A DNA stretch of 64,000 bases, from assembly GCA_041645435.1 (NCBI GenBank), contig JBAZQB010000001.1, positions 620,001 to 684,000 on the forward strand, given 5' to 3'. Numbering within the stretch: position 1 is the first letter of the stretch; every line of letters starts with the position of its first letter. Both the position numbers and the translations under genes were made by a program. This stretch comes from Methanoregula sp. Its GTDB lineage: Archaea > Halobacteriota > Methanomicrobia > Methanomicrobiales > Methanospirillaceae. Under the pieces are notes generated by a model. The model did not search any database and was not told the origin of the DNA. It saw nothing but the letters and a program-made list of their open reading frames with translations. Below are positions 1 through 9,067 of this stretch, piece by piece.

Positions 1-1
1 C

Positions 2-130
2 GTAGTTAAGGACTATTGCACATCGATAGGTATCCCCTTAGTCGGCAGGTTCTCACAATTTGAGTATCTCAATATGGACGGCTGCCTCCGCAGTGTTATG
101 GATTTTGTTGCACGGCAACGGGATTTCTGA
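2..130 (+). CDS. C-terminal end of an FAD-dependent amine oxidase / UDP-galactopyranose mutase-like protein (partial)
   Basis: An open frame enters at the left edge and runs for 42 residues to TGA. The visible tail reads VGRFSQFEYLNMDGC and then a helix ending in ARQRDF. A Gly-Arg-Phe/Tyr-aromatic stretch followed by an aspartate and a short helix is the usual last segment of FAD-binding amine oxidase or UDP-galactopyranose mutase-like proteins, where it closes over the flavin. Only the end is present, so substrate and full domain set cannot be judged. The glycosyltransferase that follows on the same strand would fit a cell-surface sugar or lipid role, which is inference. Confidence 0.55.
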   Translation, partial: VVKDYCTSIGIPLVGRFSQFEYLNMDGCLRSVMDFVARQRDF

Positions 131-195
131 TCCTTTTTTTTAGATCACGCTTATAATCCGTAAACGTGAAAATGGTACAGGAGTTTTTCCCTTCA

Positions 196-894
196 ATGAT
201 ATCAGTCATCATTCCCACGTTTAACGAAGAGGAGAATATCGCCCAGTGCCTCGTCTCGCTGTCACATCAGGATATCCCGAGAACCGATTACGAGATCATT
301 GTTGTTGATGGTGGTTCAAAAGATACAACCTGTGAGATTGCAAAAAAGTATGCCGACAGGGTATTCACCCAGACCAGCAAAAAAGTGGGGGGAGCCCGCA
401 ATGACGGGGTCAGGGAAGCGAAAGGTGATATTGTCGCAACAACGGATGCAGATTGCATACTTCCTCCGCACTGGATCAAAAACCTTGCAGAGGATTTCAA
501 GGATCCCAATGTTGTGCAGGTCTATGGTCCGGTGTATCCCATCGAAGAAGGCATAGGAAACGGTTTCTCGCTCCTGCTTGCCAATACCTTTGCCCGCATC
601 GGCTATTACAGCAAAACCTTTTACTATACACTTGGATGCAACACCGCATTTCGAAAAGATGCTTTCATCAAAGCTGGCATGTATCGCTGCATTGATGCCG
701 GTGATGATCTGGAGATCGCGATGCGGATGAAAGATGAGGGAAAGATCCTTTTTGACAACCGGCTCAAGGTGGGCTTTTCCATGCGGAGATACCAGAAATT
801 CGGCACCCTCCAATCCCTTTACGAATGGGTTTATATTGTATCCAAAGGGGGAGAATCCGAAAAATATTCTTATTCCCAGAAAAAATACAAATGA
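196..894 (+). CDS. Glycosyltransferase family 2
   Basis: A 232-residue GT-A fold glycosyltransferase. The N-terminus SVIIPTFNEEENI is the nucleotide-sugar binding strand and loop, and the metal-binding DxD motif is seen as TTDADC about 80 residues in. A later LGCNTAFRKDAF segment is typical of the acceptor half. It probably transfers a sugar from a nucleotide donor to a lipid or surface glycan; no membrane helix is evident, so it would act at the cytoplasmic face. The start at 196 was chosen because it puts the family's first strand at the N-terminus and has CAGGAG 12 bases upstream; an upstream GTG at 166 and ATG at 172 are in frame but lack a ribosome-binding site. Donor and acceptor are unknown. 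Confidence 0.85.
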   Translation: MISVIIPTFNEEENIAQCLVSLSHQDIPRTDYEIIVVDGGSKDTTCEIAKKYADRVFTQTSKKVGGARNDGVREAKGDIVATTDADCILPPHWIKNLAEDFKDPNVVQVYGPVYPIEEGIGNGFSLLLANTFARIGYYSKTFYYTLGCNTAFRKDAFIKAGMYRCIDAGDDLEIAMRMKDEGKILFDNRLKVGFSMRRYQKFGTLQSLYEWVYIVSKGGESEKYSYSQKKYK

Positions 895-932
895 TTTTAT
901 CACATCTCACTTTTCATTCGTAAGGTTATGGT

Positions 933-1358
933 ATGCCAACAGCAGATCAACCCGATATAAAAAAAGAGCATGAAATGCGCCGGATCACCGCATTCAACGA
1001 CAGCCCTTTTGCACAGTTGCTCAACATGAGCGTCACAGAAGCTCATGATGGTTATGCCCGTGTTGTGATGGATTGCTGCCAAATCTTAAACCCGCATGAC
1101 GTAGCGCACGGGGGCGCAATATTTGCAATTGCTGATCAGGCATTTGGTATTGCCGCAAACTGCGGAAACATTGACCGGGTTGCCGTGTCTGTGCACATCC
1201 AGTATATCGCACCTGCAACAGGTACTCTTGTTGCAATCGCAAAACGAGTTGCAGATAACGGCAGGTACTCCACATTCCGGGTGATGGTCTATGAAGGTGA
1301 ACGTATAATTGCTGAATTTGATGGGGTAGCAATCCAGGTTAGTCCCTCTCCATCGTAA
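933..1358 (+). CDS. PaaI-family hotdog thioesterase
   Basis: A 141-residue single hotdog domain. The segment LNPHDVAHGGAIFAIADQAF contains the family's Asn/His-Gly-Gly signature followed by the long central helix with its acidic catalytic residue. PaaI-type enzymes hydrolyse acyl- or aryl-CoA thioesters as dimers or tetramers in the cytosol; the natural substrate here cannot be told. A second in-frame ATG at residue 15 (975) leaves the hotdog fold intact and could be the true start. It lies 38 bases after the glycosyltransferase on the same strand, so the two may share a transcript. Confidence 0.85.
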   Translation: MPTADQPDIKKEHEMRRITAFNDSPFAQLLNMSVTEAHDGYARVVMDCCQILNPHDVAHGGAIFAIADQAFGIAANCGNIDRVAVSVHIQYIAPATGTLVAIAKRVADNGRYSTFRVMVYEGERIIAEFDGVAIQVSPSPS

Positions 1359-1613
1359 AAACAGATTTTTACATTACCCTGATCATTTTTTTAATTACGA
1401 CTCTATTAAAATTGTCATCTTCTAGGGTCCGTTTATTCTTTTAACCGTGGTTTGAAGGGAGATTCGACCCCTAATCCATGCATGCTCGCAATACATACGT
1501 TACCTGCATAATACCGGGAATAGCCAAAAATCCTTGTCATTATAATGAAATCGAAAAAAATCCTTGCCAAAATTTTTGGAATGATAAAAAACGAGAGGGC
1601 GCATGCTGCTGGA

Positions 1614-2036
1614 TCAGAGCTGCCATCTGCCACTATGGCTGGTTTTTGCCAGACCCTTGCACCGGTTGAAGTATGTCTCACCCCAGATCCAGGGCTGATA
1701 GGTACAGCACATGTCGGGTTTCACCAGATGGATGCCGCAGAGATATCGCTCTTTTGCTACGCGACGCAGGAAAGGACAGACAGTGACATACTCACCGGTG
1801 TCGGGATTGCGCATTTCTATTGAGACAATTGTCCCAAGGTCTTCAGCCACAAGGTCGGTACAGTTTATTGGTGTGCCTCTCTCCATATACGCAATAAACC
1901 AGCGCAGGATATCAGTTCGCTCCTGCTCCATCCAGATATATACATTCGGCACTGTCGGTGTAATACCGGGACCGAAAATCCGGCAGCAGAGTCCACACTG
2001 CTCACAGGGTTCATCTTCGGTAATTTGGTAATCCAT
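1614..2036 (-). CDS. YkgJ-family cysteine-cluster protein (copy 1 of 3)
   Basis: About 140 residues with the signature CEQCGLCC near the N-terminus, then CPFLRR, a CGIH pair and CCTYQPW near the end. This arrangement defines the YkgJ/FliB-like family of putative zinc- or iron-chelating proteins, whose biochemical role is still unsettled. The start was placed at the ATG at 2036; a GTG at 2051 is in frame and adds five residues. Two more members of the family occur in this window (16603-16998 and 20284-20766), each in a different neighbourhood, so this looks like a lineage-expanded family and not a local duplication. Confidence 0.8.
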   Translation of the reverse strand: MDYQITEDEPCEQCGLCCRIFGPGITPTVPNVYIWMEQERTDILRWFIAYMERGTPINCTDLVAEDLGTIVSIEMRNPDTGEYVTVCPFLRRVAKERYLCGIHLVKPDMCCTYQPWIWGETYFNRCKGLAKTSHSGRWQL

Positions 2037-2236
2037 TGAGTTCCCATCCACTATTCATCCGGCAGCTGGATAATGTTTTGCAGTTCGGTTCCGGCAGGAC
2101 GTGTTGCCTCAAATAAAGCGGCAGATCTTTTCCAATTCTGATGTGAAAAAATCCTTTAAAAAATTCCTGAATATTTGTTGATAACCGGATCCGTTCCGGC
2201 TAAATTCACGACTGATAAAAAAACAGGTAAAATTGA

Positions 2237-2548
2237 TTATTTTCGGTACGTGGTAAAACCCATGGGAAAAGATCCATTTGCTCCAATCTGGGTCAATACA
2301 CAAGCATTGGATCCTTCATTGTTATTGGCGCAGATTTTGAGGTTTGTATCTTCAAGGGAATAGGTCCCCGTGAAATTTCCCGCCCCGTTTAAGAATTTCA
2401 CGGTTCCATCTGGATTCAGTATGATAACACTTGATGGATCATCGACACAGGTATAGGTGCCCGTATATCTTCCTGCAGAGGTACAACCGGAAAATACAAG
2501 GAACGATACAAGTGTACCCAGCAGGAGTGCATTTATGAGATGTTTCAT
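2237..2548 (-). CDS. Small predicted lipoprotein
   Basis: Begins MKHLINALLLGTLVSFLVFS followed by GCTSAG: a hydrophobic signal and a lipobox (FSGC), so the mature protein should be lipid-anchored on the outside of the membrane. The mature part, about 80 residues, has regularly alternating strands (GRYTGTY, TVKFLNG, FTGTYSLED, LKICANN) like a small lipocalin-type or meander beta domain that reports nothing specific about ligand. The chosen start at 2548 excludes 16 upstream residues that would precede the signal. It shares no operon with its neighbours. Function unknown. Confidence 0.65.
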   Translation of the reverse strand: MKHLINALLLGTLVSFLVFSGCTSAGRYTGTYTCVDDPSSVIILNPDGTVKFLNGAGNFTGTYSLEDTNLKICANNNEGSNACVLTQIGANGSFPMGFTTYRK

Positions 2549-2831
2549 TGTTATCATAATAGACGTAATCACTATGCATTCCGGGTATTTACGCATTATT
2601 AAGAGCCCGGATTACCTGTTATCATCCGAATCTTTTCTGCTAATTATCTTTTGTTCCGGCAGACTCGTGCCTTGCTGAGAAGGGCCATTCCGAGGAATCA
2701 GATGCGTTCAAGCGTCTTCGTTGTGAAAAATGTTCCGGATATCGCACTCAATTATTCATTACTTCCGGGTAGTTCTCATCTTTGTGTCGTTCATCTTCGG
2801 CACTCACAGATTGAATAACCTGAAAGCAGTA

Positions 2832-3119
2832 TCAGTATTCTGATGCTGGGGTAAACGGTGATTCTTCCTCGTTTTTCTGCTGGTGATGCTCAATGAGTCT
2901 CCGCACCTCATCGTACGCTTTCTGTTTATCCTTTATTCCCGTAAAGAGAATGCGGACTTCATCGATATCGTCTTTTATGTAAACAGCTTCGTCATACGCG
3001 ATCAACAGGATCTTTCCTTCCGGGCCAAAGGTGTGCTCTTCGCGTTCTCCGGTCATATACCGCTCGCGTTGTTCTTTTGTCGGCGCCGCATATTTGTTCT
3101 CGTACCGGTAGACTCCCAT
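2832..3119 (-). CDS. Hypothetical protein, 95 aa
   Basis: A soluble, charged protein beginning MGVYRYENKYAAPTKEQRER, with a short beta region KILLIAYDEAVYIKD and a C-terminal helix KQKAYDEVRRLIEHHQQK. A purine-rich GGGAAGGGAA directly upstream supports the start at 3119 and translation as a real gene. I do not recognise a family. It stands alone between the lipoprotein gene and the first inverted-repeat element. Confidence 0.6.
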   Translation of the reverse strand: MGVYRYENKYAAPTKEQRERYMTGEREEHTFGPEGKILLIAYDEAVYIKDDIDEVRILFTGIKDKQKAYDEVRRLIEHHQQKNEEESPFTPASEY

Positions 3120-3294
3120 TTCCCTTCCCCGTGATTACTATTCTAAACACAGACACATTAACATATTGACTGACAGGTTGGTGATGACTATTGCCCCCTT
3201 CTCCCAGTTGTGGGAAGCTCCGATACTATTTCCGTCCAATACCGGACAATATTCAGAAGATGACCAATATCAACCCTCGATTAAAACAAAAAGA

Positions 3295-3494
3295 TTTGCT
3301 CTGTAGAAAACCTTTTTTTATAATATATTGCCCCCCTCTTGCGCCACCAGTCCCCCGTTGGGGGACGGGCGCAGTGCGATAGCCCGAGTAAGGTTACAGG
3401 TAATACATCGTCATCGCAATGGGGGGTGCCCCAGTGGCGGGGGCGAAGCTCCCGAGAGCGATCAGAGTTTTCTAAATGAATTCTACAGAGCAAA
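3295..3494. mobile_element. MITE-like element, copy 1
   Basis: A 200-bp stretch bounded by perfect 14-base terminal inverted repeats, TTTGCTCTGTAGAA at 3295-3308 and its complement at 3481-3494. The 13-mer CAAAAAGATTTGC occurs on both sides (3287-3299 and 3491-3503), overlapping the repeat tips, as expected of target-site duplication. The interior is GC-rich, self-complementary in part (CCCCCGTTGGGGG) and has no open frame of its own. A diverged copy lies inverted at 12919-13113. No transposase is encoded, so it would have to be moved in trans. Confidence 0.75.
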
Positions 3495-3531
3495 AAGATT
3501 TGCAAAGGATCAGTACACATTATGCATATAC

Positions 3532-4218
3532 ATGGATAATTACCGGAAAGAACGTATAGGTCCTCATCGGCAACAGGAGCATTTTTTTCCGGCCTGTCAA
3601 TGCCTGCCCCTGACATCGGATATGGTTGATATAACCGCCCGTCTTTATGCGGAGGTTTTTACTGCGGACGAACCCACTACCCGATGGCATGGGGTAGTAC
3701 TGGAGGAATTTTTACCCTTTGCCCGGCGCTATGTACAGTATTGCGCAACCAGCGGTTTGAGTTTCATTGCCCGGGATAATACATCCGGAAAGACGATTGG
3801 GTTCATTTTCTGCACGGATCTCACTACGAATCTGGAAGCACTCGGACCTGAAATGAGCGCATTTCTCTCCCACTTTGATGCAACGATCCAGCTTATCGAA
3901 ACACTGGAAGCACAGTATCTTAACATCGGAATCGTAGAACCGGGCCAAATCCTGCATATCTACCAGCTGGGCGTGTGCCGGAAAGCGAGGGGGAAGTCGG
4001 TATCTGCTGTTCTCATCCAACGGGTACTTGATTTTGCCCGGGAACGGGGATACCGGACAATCGTTGCGGACTGTACCGGGTCGGTATCCCGCCATTCGTT
4101 TGAGAACTGTGGATTTGAAAACGCCGGTTCTCTTACCTATGCAGATTTCCTTTTCCAGGGCATCGCATTCTTCGATGGGCTGGAAGGAGAAATTTCCCTG
4201 ATGGTTCGGAATATCTGA
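3532..4218 (+). CDS. GNAT-family N-acetyltransferase
   Basis: About 228 residues. The C-terminal half shows the acetyl-CoA binding core: a strand ILHIYQLGVCRKARGKSVSA equivalent to the family's V-x-P-x-x-R/Q-G-x-G loop (here degenerate as RKARGKSVS), the helix VLIQRVLDFARERGYRTI and the terminal strand/loop NCGFENAG. It should acetylate an amine or small molecule, identity unknown. The open frame extends upstream to 3328 but that part is translation of the repeat element; ATG 3532 is the first start outside it. The insertion therefore sits 37 bases in front of this gene and has probably replaced or moved its promoter. Confidence 0.75.
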   Translation: MDNYRKERIGPHRQQEHFFPACQCLPLTSDMVDITARLYAEVFTADEPTTRWHGVVLEEFLPFARRYVQYCATSGLSFIARDNTSGKTIGFIFCTDLTTNLEALGPEMSAFLSHFDATIQLIETLEAQYLNIGIVEPGQILHIYQLGVCRKARGKSVSAVLIQRVLDFARERGYRTIVADCTGSVSRHSFENCGFENAGSLTYADFLFQGIAFFDGLEGEISLMVRNI

Positions 4219-4275
4219 TAATTTTCCTAAATATGATGATCCCTGTTCTCTCGACGATAAAAATCCAGCTATTTT

Positions 4276-4299
4276 AGATTTTTCTGAAAGGAAAAATCT
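4276..4299 (+). terminator. Perfect 9-bp hairpin downstream of the acetyltransferase gene
   Basis: AGATTTTTC and GAAAAATCT are separated by six bases, 57 bases after the acetyltransferase stop and before the phosphatase gene. A hairpin of A/T-rich arms with a T-run 15 bases on could stop or process the transcript; it could equally be an operator for the downstream gene. Confidence 0.35.
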
Positions 4300-4474
4300 G
4301 TCTTACGATACGGTTTTTTCACCCGGGTTGAATGATGGTAAATACCGGTAATTCTTTACCACATTAAAAAAGATTATTTCTCGTTTTTCGCAATTTGGAG
4401 ATTCATCTATCAGTGTACCTGCGGGAAGAATGTTCATACCCGATAACGGTCAATTCTTGCACAGGAGCAGGGTA

Positions 4475-6487
4475 ATGGGATCACGGGAAAGAACAATTCA
4501 GGGAGAGATCATCGACTTTTTACCGGATGCCACGTTTGTGATTGATGGCGATGGGAAAGTGATTGCATGGAACCGGGCCATGGAGGTGATGACCGGTGTA
4601 CCTGCACAATCTATGATCGGGAAAGGGAATTACGAATATGCCCTCCCGTTTTATGGCGAACGCAAACCTATGCTGGCAAACCTCATCTTCATGCCGGAAG
4701 TGGAGATCGAGAAACGGTATGACACGGTTGAGAAAATTGGTGATACGTTAGTCGTAGATATTTTCATCCCGACATTCCGTCCCGGGGGTGTATATTTCTG
4801 GGCTAAAGCAAGCCCCCTATTTGATCCGCAGGGCAATATCTCCGGCGCAATTGAAACGATCCGGGATATCTCTGACCGGAAACGGGCAGAGCAGGAGATG
4901 GAGAGAACCCACCAGAGAATGGCGGAGATCATCGACTTTTTGCCGGATGCCACGTTTGTGATCGATGGCGATGGGAAAGTGATTGCATGGAACCGGGCCA
5001 TGGAGGTGATGACTGGTGTACCTGCACAATCTATGATCGGGAAAGGGAATTACGAATATGCCCTCCCGTTTTATGGCGAGCGCAAACCTATGCTGGCAAA
5101 CCTCATCTTCATGCCGGAAGTGGAGATCGAGCAACGGTATGACACGGTTGAGAAGATTGGTGATACGTTAGTCGTAGATATTTTCATCCCGACATTCCGT
5201 CCCGGGGGTGTATATTTCTGGGCTAAAGCAAGCCCGCTGTTTGATCCGCAGGGCAATATCTCCGGCGCAATTGAAACGATCCGGGATATCTCTGACCGGA
5301 AACGGGCAGAGCAGGAAATCACCCGCTCCCGGCAGAGTCTTGAAGAGATCATCAGTTTTTTACCGGATGCCACGTTTGTCATCAACCGTGAGGGCATTGT
5401 CATAACATGGAACCGGGCCATGGAAGAGCTGACAGGAGTGTCTGCCCAATCCATGATGGGAAAGGGGGATTATGAATATGCCCTCCCGTTTTATGGTGAG
5501 AAAAAACCCATGCTGGCCAATCTGATTCTCATGCCCGAAGCTGATGTAGAGAACCTGTATACGCATGTGCAGCGGGAAGGTGATACACTTGTGGTGGACA
5601 CGTTCATCCCGAAACTGGGAGAATCGGGACGTTTTTTCTGGGCCAAGGCAAGCCCGCTTTATGATCCCCAGGGTAATATTACCGGGGCTATTGAAACAAT
5701 CCGTGATATTACCGAACGACGTGAGATGGAAGGACGCCTTGCCCGTTCGAAAGCCGAGCTCCAGATCGCAGCAGAGATCCAGCAGAGTTTCCTCCCCGAA
5801 GTTATCCCCCAGATCACCGGTTTTGATATCGCTGCAAAAAGTGTGATGGCAAAGGAGGTGGGCGGTGATTTCTTTGATGTGATACCGTTTGAGATCATCC
5901 CGCTGGAAAAAGGAACCCTCGGGATCATTATTGCAGATGTATCCGGAAAAGGAGTACCGGCTGCGCTGTTCATGGCATTATCCCGGATTGTGGTAAGAGT
6001 GAATGCTCTCTGGCACCGCGACCCGGCCCGGGCTATCTTTGATGCAAATAATGTCATTGCGCAGGATTCCAAGGCCGGCATGTTTGTCACCCTCTTTTAC
6101 GGCACGCTTTCTGAAAAAAACCGGACCCTGACCTACGTCAATGCAGGGCATAATCCCCCGGTGGTATTCAGGAACAAGGATGGATCCTTAGAAGAACTCA
6201 TGCCCACGGGAATTGTGCTGGGTGCTGTTGAGCACCGTGAATATTTTTCCCGGACTATCGATATTGGACCGGACGATATCATTGTCATGTATACCGATGG
6301 TATTACCGAATCGATCAATGCACGGGAAGAGATGTTTGGTGAAGAGAGATTGTATACCATTATAAAAAAGAGCGCCCGGTTGCCTGCGCGTGAAATCCTG
6401 GCAGATATCCTTGAAGCGGTACAACAGTTCACCGGTGATGTGCCCCAGTTCGATGACATCACCCTGATGGTGATAAAAGGGGTTTGA
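4475..6487 (+). CDS. PAS-PAS-PAS-SpoIIE (PP2C-type) serine phosphatase
   Basis: Three PAS units of exactly 140 residues each (nucleotides 4505-4924, 4925-5344, 5345-5764), every one ending in the linker ETIRDI(S/T)(D/E)R, followed by a SpoIIE/RsbU-like phosphatase domain. The metal-binding aspartates appear in GGDFFD, ADVSGKG, YTDG and FDDITLMV. Such proteins dephosphorylate anti-sigma-antagonist-like or other phospho-serine partners in response to a ligand or redox state sensed by PAS; the archaeal partner is unknown. Units 1 and 2 are about 98% identical in DNA, with 7 of 8 differences silent, so the tandem duplication is recent; unit 3 is clearly older. Start 4475 was chosen for AGGAG seven bases upstream; ATG 4430 is an in-frame alternative. 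Confidence 0.9.
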   Translation: MGSRERTIQGEIIDFLPDATFVIDGDGKVIAWNRAMEVMTGVPAQSMIGKGNYEYALPFYGERKPMLANLIFMPEVEIEKRYDTVEKIGDTLVVDIFIPTFRPGGVYFWAKASPLFDPQGNISGAIETIRDISDRKRAEQEMERTHQRMAEIIDFLPDATFVIDGDGKVIAWNRAMEVMTGVPAQSMIGKGNYEYALPFYGERKPMLANLIFMPEVEIEQRYDTVEKIGDTLVVDIFIPTFRPGGVYFWAKASPLFDPQGNISGAIETIRDISDRKRAEQEITRSRQSLEEIISFLPDATFVINREGIVITWNRAMEELTGVSAQSMMGKGDYEYALPFYGEKKPMLANLILMPEADVENLYTHVQREGDTLVVDTFIPKLGESGRFFWAKASPLYDPQGNITGAIETIRDITERREMEGRLARSKAELQIAAEIQQSFLPEVIPQITGFDIAAKSVMAKEVGGDFFDVIPFEIIPLEKGTLGIIIADVSGKGVPAALFMALSRIVVRVNALWHRDPARAIFDANNVIAQDSKAGMFVTLFYGTLSEKNRTLTYVNAGHNPPVVFRNKDGSLEELMPTGIVLGAVEHREYFSRTIDIGPDDIIVMYTDGITESINAREEMFGEERLYTIIKKSARLPAREILADILEAVQQFTGDVPQFDDITLMVIKGV

Positions 6488-6661
6488 TGGATATACTGCT
6501 AGTCACATAGTATTCTTTTTTTTTACCTGTCGCGCCCGGACCCGGTTGTCAATTTTAAAGTATTCGCCCTGTCTTTTATAACAGTCGTGGTGATTGCTTT
6601 CATTACACTGATTCAATAATTCTTATAGAACAACGGGGCCTCATACACCCCACATTTTTTT

Positions 6662-8818
6662 TTATCTCTGATCAGTTTTACTGATCTCAGCAAGATTCTG
6701 GCGCAACTCTTCTTCCGTGACGGTCAGTTCTTCATAGGCTGCATTGAGCTCTTCGTTCTTTTTGAGCAGATCCTGTTCGGCCATAACACGGTCATTGATG
6801 TCGACAACTGATGCAACACTTTTTGTTGTTCCGGGTATAACAGCAACATTATTGAAACAATATTTGATCGTGCCATACCGGTCGATAAACCTGAAGTCGT
6901 AGATTCCCGGTGCGGAGAGGGGATCATTGCGCCGGTCATAATGGTACTTTTTCATCCGCTCAAGATCTTCTTTTACCACAAATTCCGTCCAGCTCCGCTT
7001 TCCCTCCAGTTCTTCTTTGGAATATCCTGATAACCGGGCAAATCCTGAGTTGGCAAGGGAGATGGTTGTGTCTTTTTCGATGATGATGGTGGCTGCCCCG
7101 GTTGTTTCAAAGAGGGTCCGGTAAAAATTTTCTGATTCCCGGATCGCCAGTTCTGCCTGTTTGCGATCAGTAATGTCCACAATGGATGCAATACTGGTAG
7201 TTGTACCGGGGATAAGGTCTACATGAATGATACAATCATGAACAGTATGGTTGACATCGATTAACCGGGCTTCGTATTTTTTTGGAGGCTTGGTCGGATC
7301 AATTCTTCTCTGATAATGATGTTTTTTCATCAGATCCACATCATCCGGATGAATGAACTCCGTCCAGCTCCTGCCGGTTTGTTCCTGTCGGGGAAGCCCG
7401 GTTAACGATGCCCAGACGGAATTTGCCTGAATAATCGTGGTATCTTCGGCAATGATAATCGATGCGTTGCCGGTAGATTCAAAGACCGTGCGATACAGGT
7501 TTTCAGATTCCTTAACTGCCCGCTCTGCCTCTTTGCGATCAGTGATATCCACTACAGCAAGGAGACTCTGCTGCGTCTCCGGAATCATTGTAACTGAAAT
7601 AATGACATCCCTGACGGTCCCCTCGCGATCTTTTAACCGGCTCTCATAAACGGGAGGTGCCAGTGACGGGTTGATCCTGCGCAGGCGGTGGTACTCGTTC
7701 ATCCTCTGAAGATCTTCTGGATTTGCCACAAAGTCGGTCCAGCTTTTTTTGCCTTCTATTTCTTTCTTGCTGAATCCTATTAATTTCTCAAATTTTTGAT
7801 TGACGAGAGAGATTGTAGTATCTTCCTCAACAATCACTACGGGATTTCCATTATTTTCAAAAATTGTCCGGTACAGGATCTCAGATTGACGGAGTTCATT
7901 TTCTGCCCTGCGGCGAACGAGAGCATTGGTAATAACTTCAGAAAAAATTTTTAAAATATCAATATCCTCTTCGGTCCACACAGCTTCTTTTTGTATCGAT
8001 GACAGTCCCAGCAGCCCGATAAAGGTATCTTCCGTAAAAAGGGGCACCTGGATGAGAGTCTGTTCCTTCTGCCGTAAAAGCCGCTCTTTTCCCAATGCAG
8101 GAATATCCGGTATATCCTTCAGTCGGGGAATATGAACAATTTTTTTCTGGCTTAACGGGTCCATGAACCAGCGAATCTCCTGCAGGGAGAGATGCTGACT
8201 ATTTACTTTTTCAGGAAGTATTCCCTGATTATTCCATTCATGGGTCATTGACGCTGAAGCCTGTGCCGGACTATCCCACTGGATGATGTAACTGCGATCT
8301 GCAGAACAGAGCTTGCCGACTTCTTTTAACGCATGAAGGATCAGATCATCCATCGAATCAGAGGGGACATAGATGAATTTGGTTGAGATTTCTGCGATAC
8401 TCTGGATTAAGGTGATTCGTGCATTGAGGGATCGCTCTGCTTTCCTGCTACGGATGGAGTGCCTTATTTTATGCGCCAGTTCAGCAAACTGGCTTTTGGG
8501 ATCCCCGCCTTTTTGCATATAGAAATCAACCCCGTTATTAATTGCCTGGATTACAATCTCTTCCCTTCCTCGTCCGGTGAAGAGAATGAACGGGAGATCG
8601 GCCATGCGGGATCGAACTTCTTGTAAAAACAAAATTCCATCCATTTCAGGCATCTGGTAATCAGAGATGATCACATCAAATGTTTCGCGTTGTAAGAGTG
8701 CCAGTCCTTCCGGGGCAGATGTCAGTGTGGTGACGGAAAATTCCCCGGATTGTTCCAGGAAAATTTTTCCAATATCCAAGAGGTCTGGTTCATCGTCAAC
8801 ATAGAGCACTGAAATCAT
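6662..8818 (-). CDS. REC-GAF-PAS-PAS-PAS signalling protein without output domain
   Basis: 718 residues. The N-terminal receiver has VDDEP, phospho-acceptor Asp53 in ISDYQMPEMDG, and the LFTGRG and MQKGG segments carrying the conserved Thr and Lys. A GAF domain follows (roughly 140-310, with SADRSYII and a GLLGLSS strand), then three PAS domains each closing with VDI(T/N)DR (roughly 318-440, 443-565, 567-690). The protein ends in a coiled coil NEELNAAYEELTVTEEEL, the linker that in related proteins leads into another PAS or a histidine kinase; here it stops 16 residues later. It has no kinase, cyclase or DNA-binding domain, so it should act by protein contact or as a phosphate sink. Confidence 0.9.
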   Translation of the reverse strand: MISVLYVDDEPDLLDIGKIFLEQSGEFSVTTLTSAPEGLALLQRETFDVIISDYQMPEMDGILFLQEVRSRMADLPFILFTGRGREEIVIQAINNGVDFYMQKGGDPKSQFAELAHKIRHSIRSRKAERSLNARITLIQSIAEISTKFIYVPSDSMDDLILHALKEVGKLCSADRSYIIQWDSPAQASASMTHEWNNQGILPEKVNSQHLSLQEIRWFMDPLSQKKIVHIPRLKDIPDIPALGKERLLRQKEQTLIQVPLFTEDTFIGLLGLSSIQKEAVWTEEDIDILKIFSEVITNALVRRRAENELRQSEILYRTIFENNGNPVVIVEEDTTISLVNQKFEKLIGFSKKEIEGKKSWTDFVANPEDLQRMNEYHRLRRINPSLAPPVYESRLKDREGTVRDVIISVTMIPETQQSLLAVVDITDRKEAERAVKESENLYRTVFESTGNASIIIAEDTTIIQANSVWASLTGLPRQEQTGRSWTEFIHPDDVDLMKKHHYQRRIDPTKPPKKYEARLIDVNHTVHDCIIHVDLIPGTTTSIASIVDITDRKQAELAIRESENFYRTLFETTGAATIIIEKDTTISLANSGFARLSGYSKEELEGKRSWTEFVVKEDLERMKKYHYDRRNDPLSAPGIYDFRFIDRYGTIKYCFNNVAVIPGTTKSVASVVDINDRVMAEQDLLKKNEELNAAYEELTVTEEELRQNLAEISKTDQR

Positions 8819-9067
8819 GTAATCCCCGGAAGATTATTTGATCAAAGGTGAATGTGAATCAACGCTATTTATGTATTTGTCCCATTTGAAAAATTTGCAT
8901 ACTGTTCAGCAATACAAGCCCTTAAGAATGGTAGGATGAGGTCACCTTTTTGGATTTGATCACGCATGAAAACAATACTCCCCGTTTTAAGTGCAAGACT
9001 GGTACTGATTATTCATTTCGGGGGAAAAAAATAGAAAATCTAACCTGCCGGTATATTTCTTTATGAT

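Noticed and set aside
1433..1823. Short frames on both strands around 1.4-1.8 kb
   Set aside because: They overlap the YkgJ gene's end and read through AT-rich spacer; imperfect AAAATCCTTG repeats there are too short to call.
3328..3531. 68-residue N-terminal extension of the GNAT protein
   Set aside because: It is translation of the MITE-like element.
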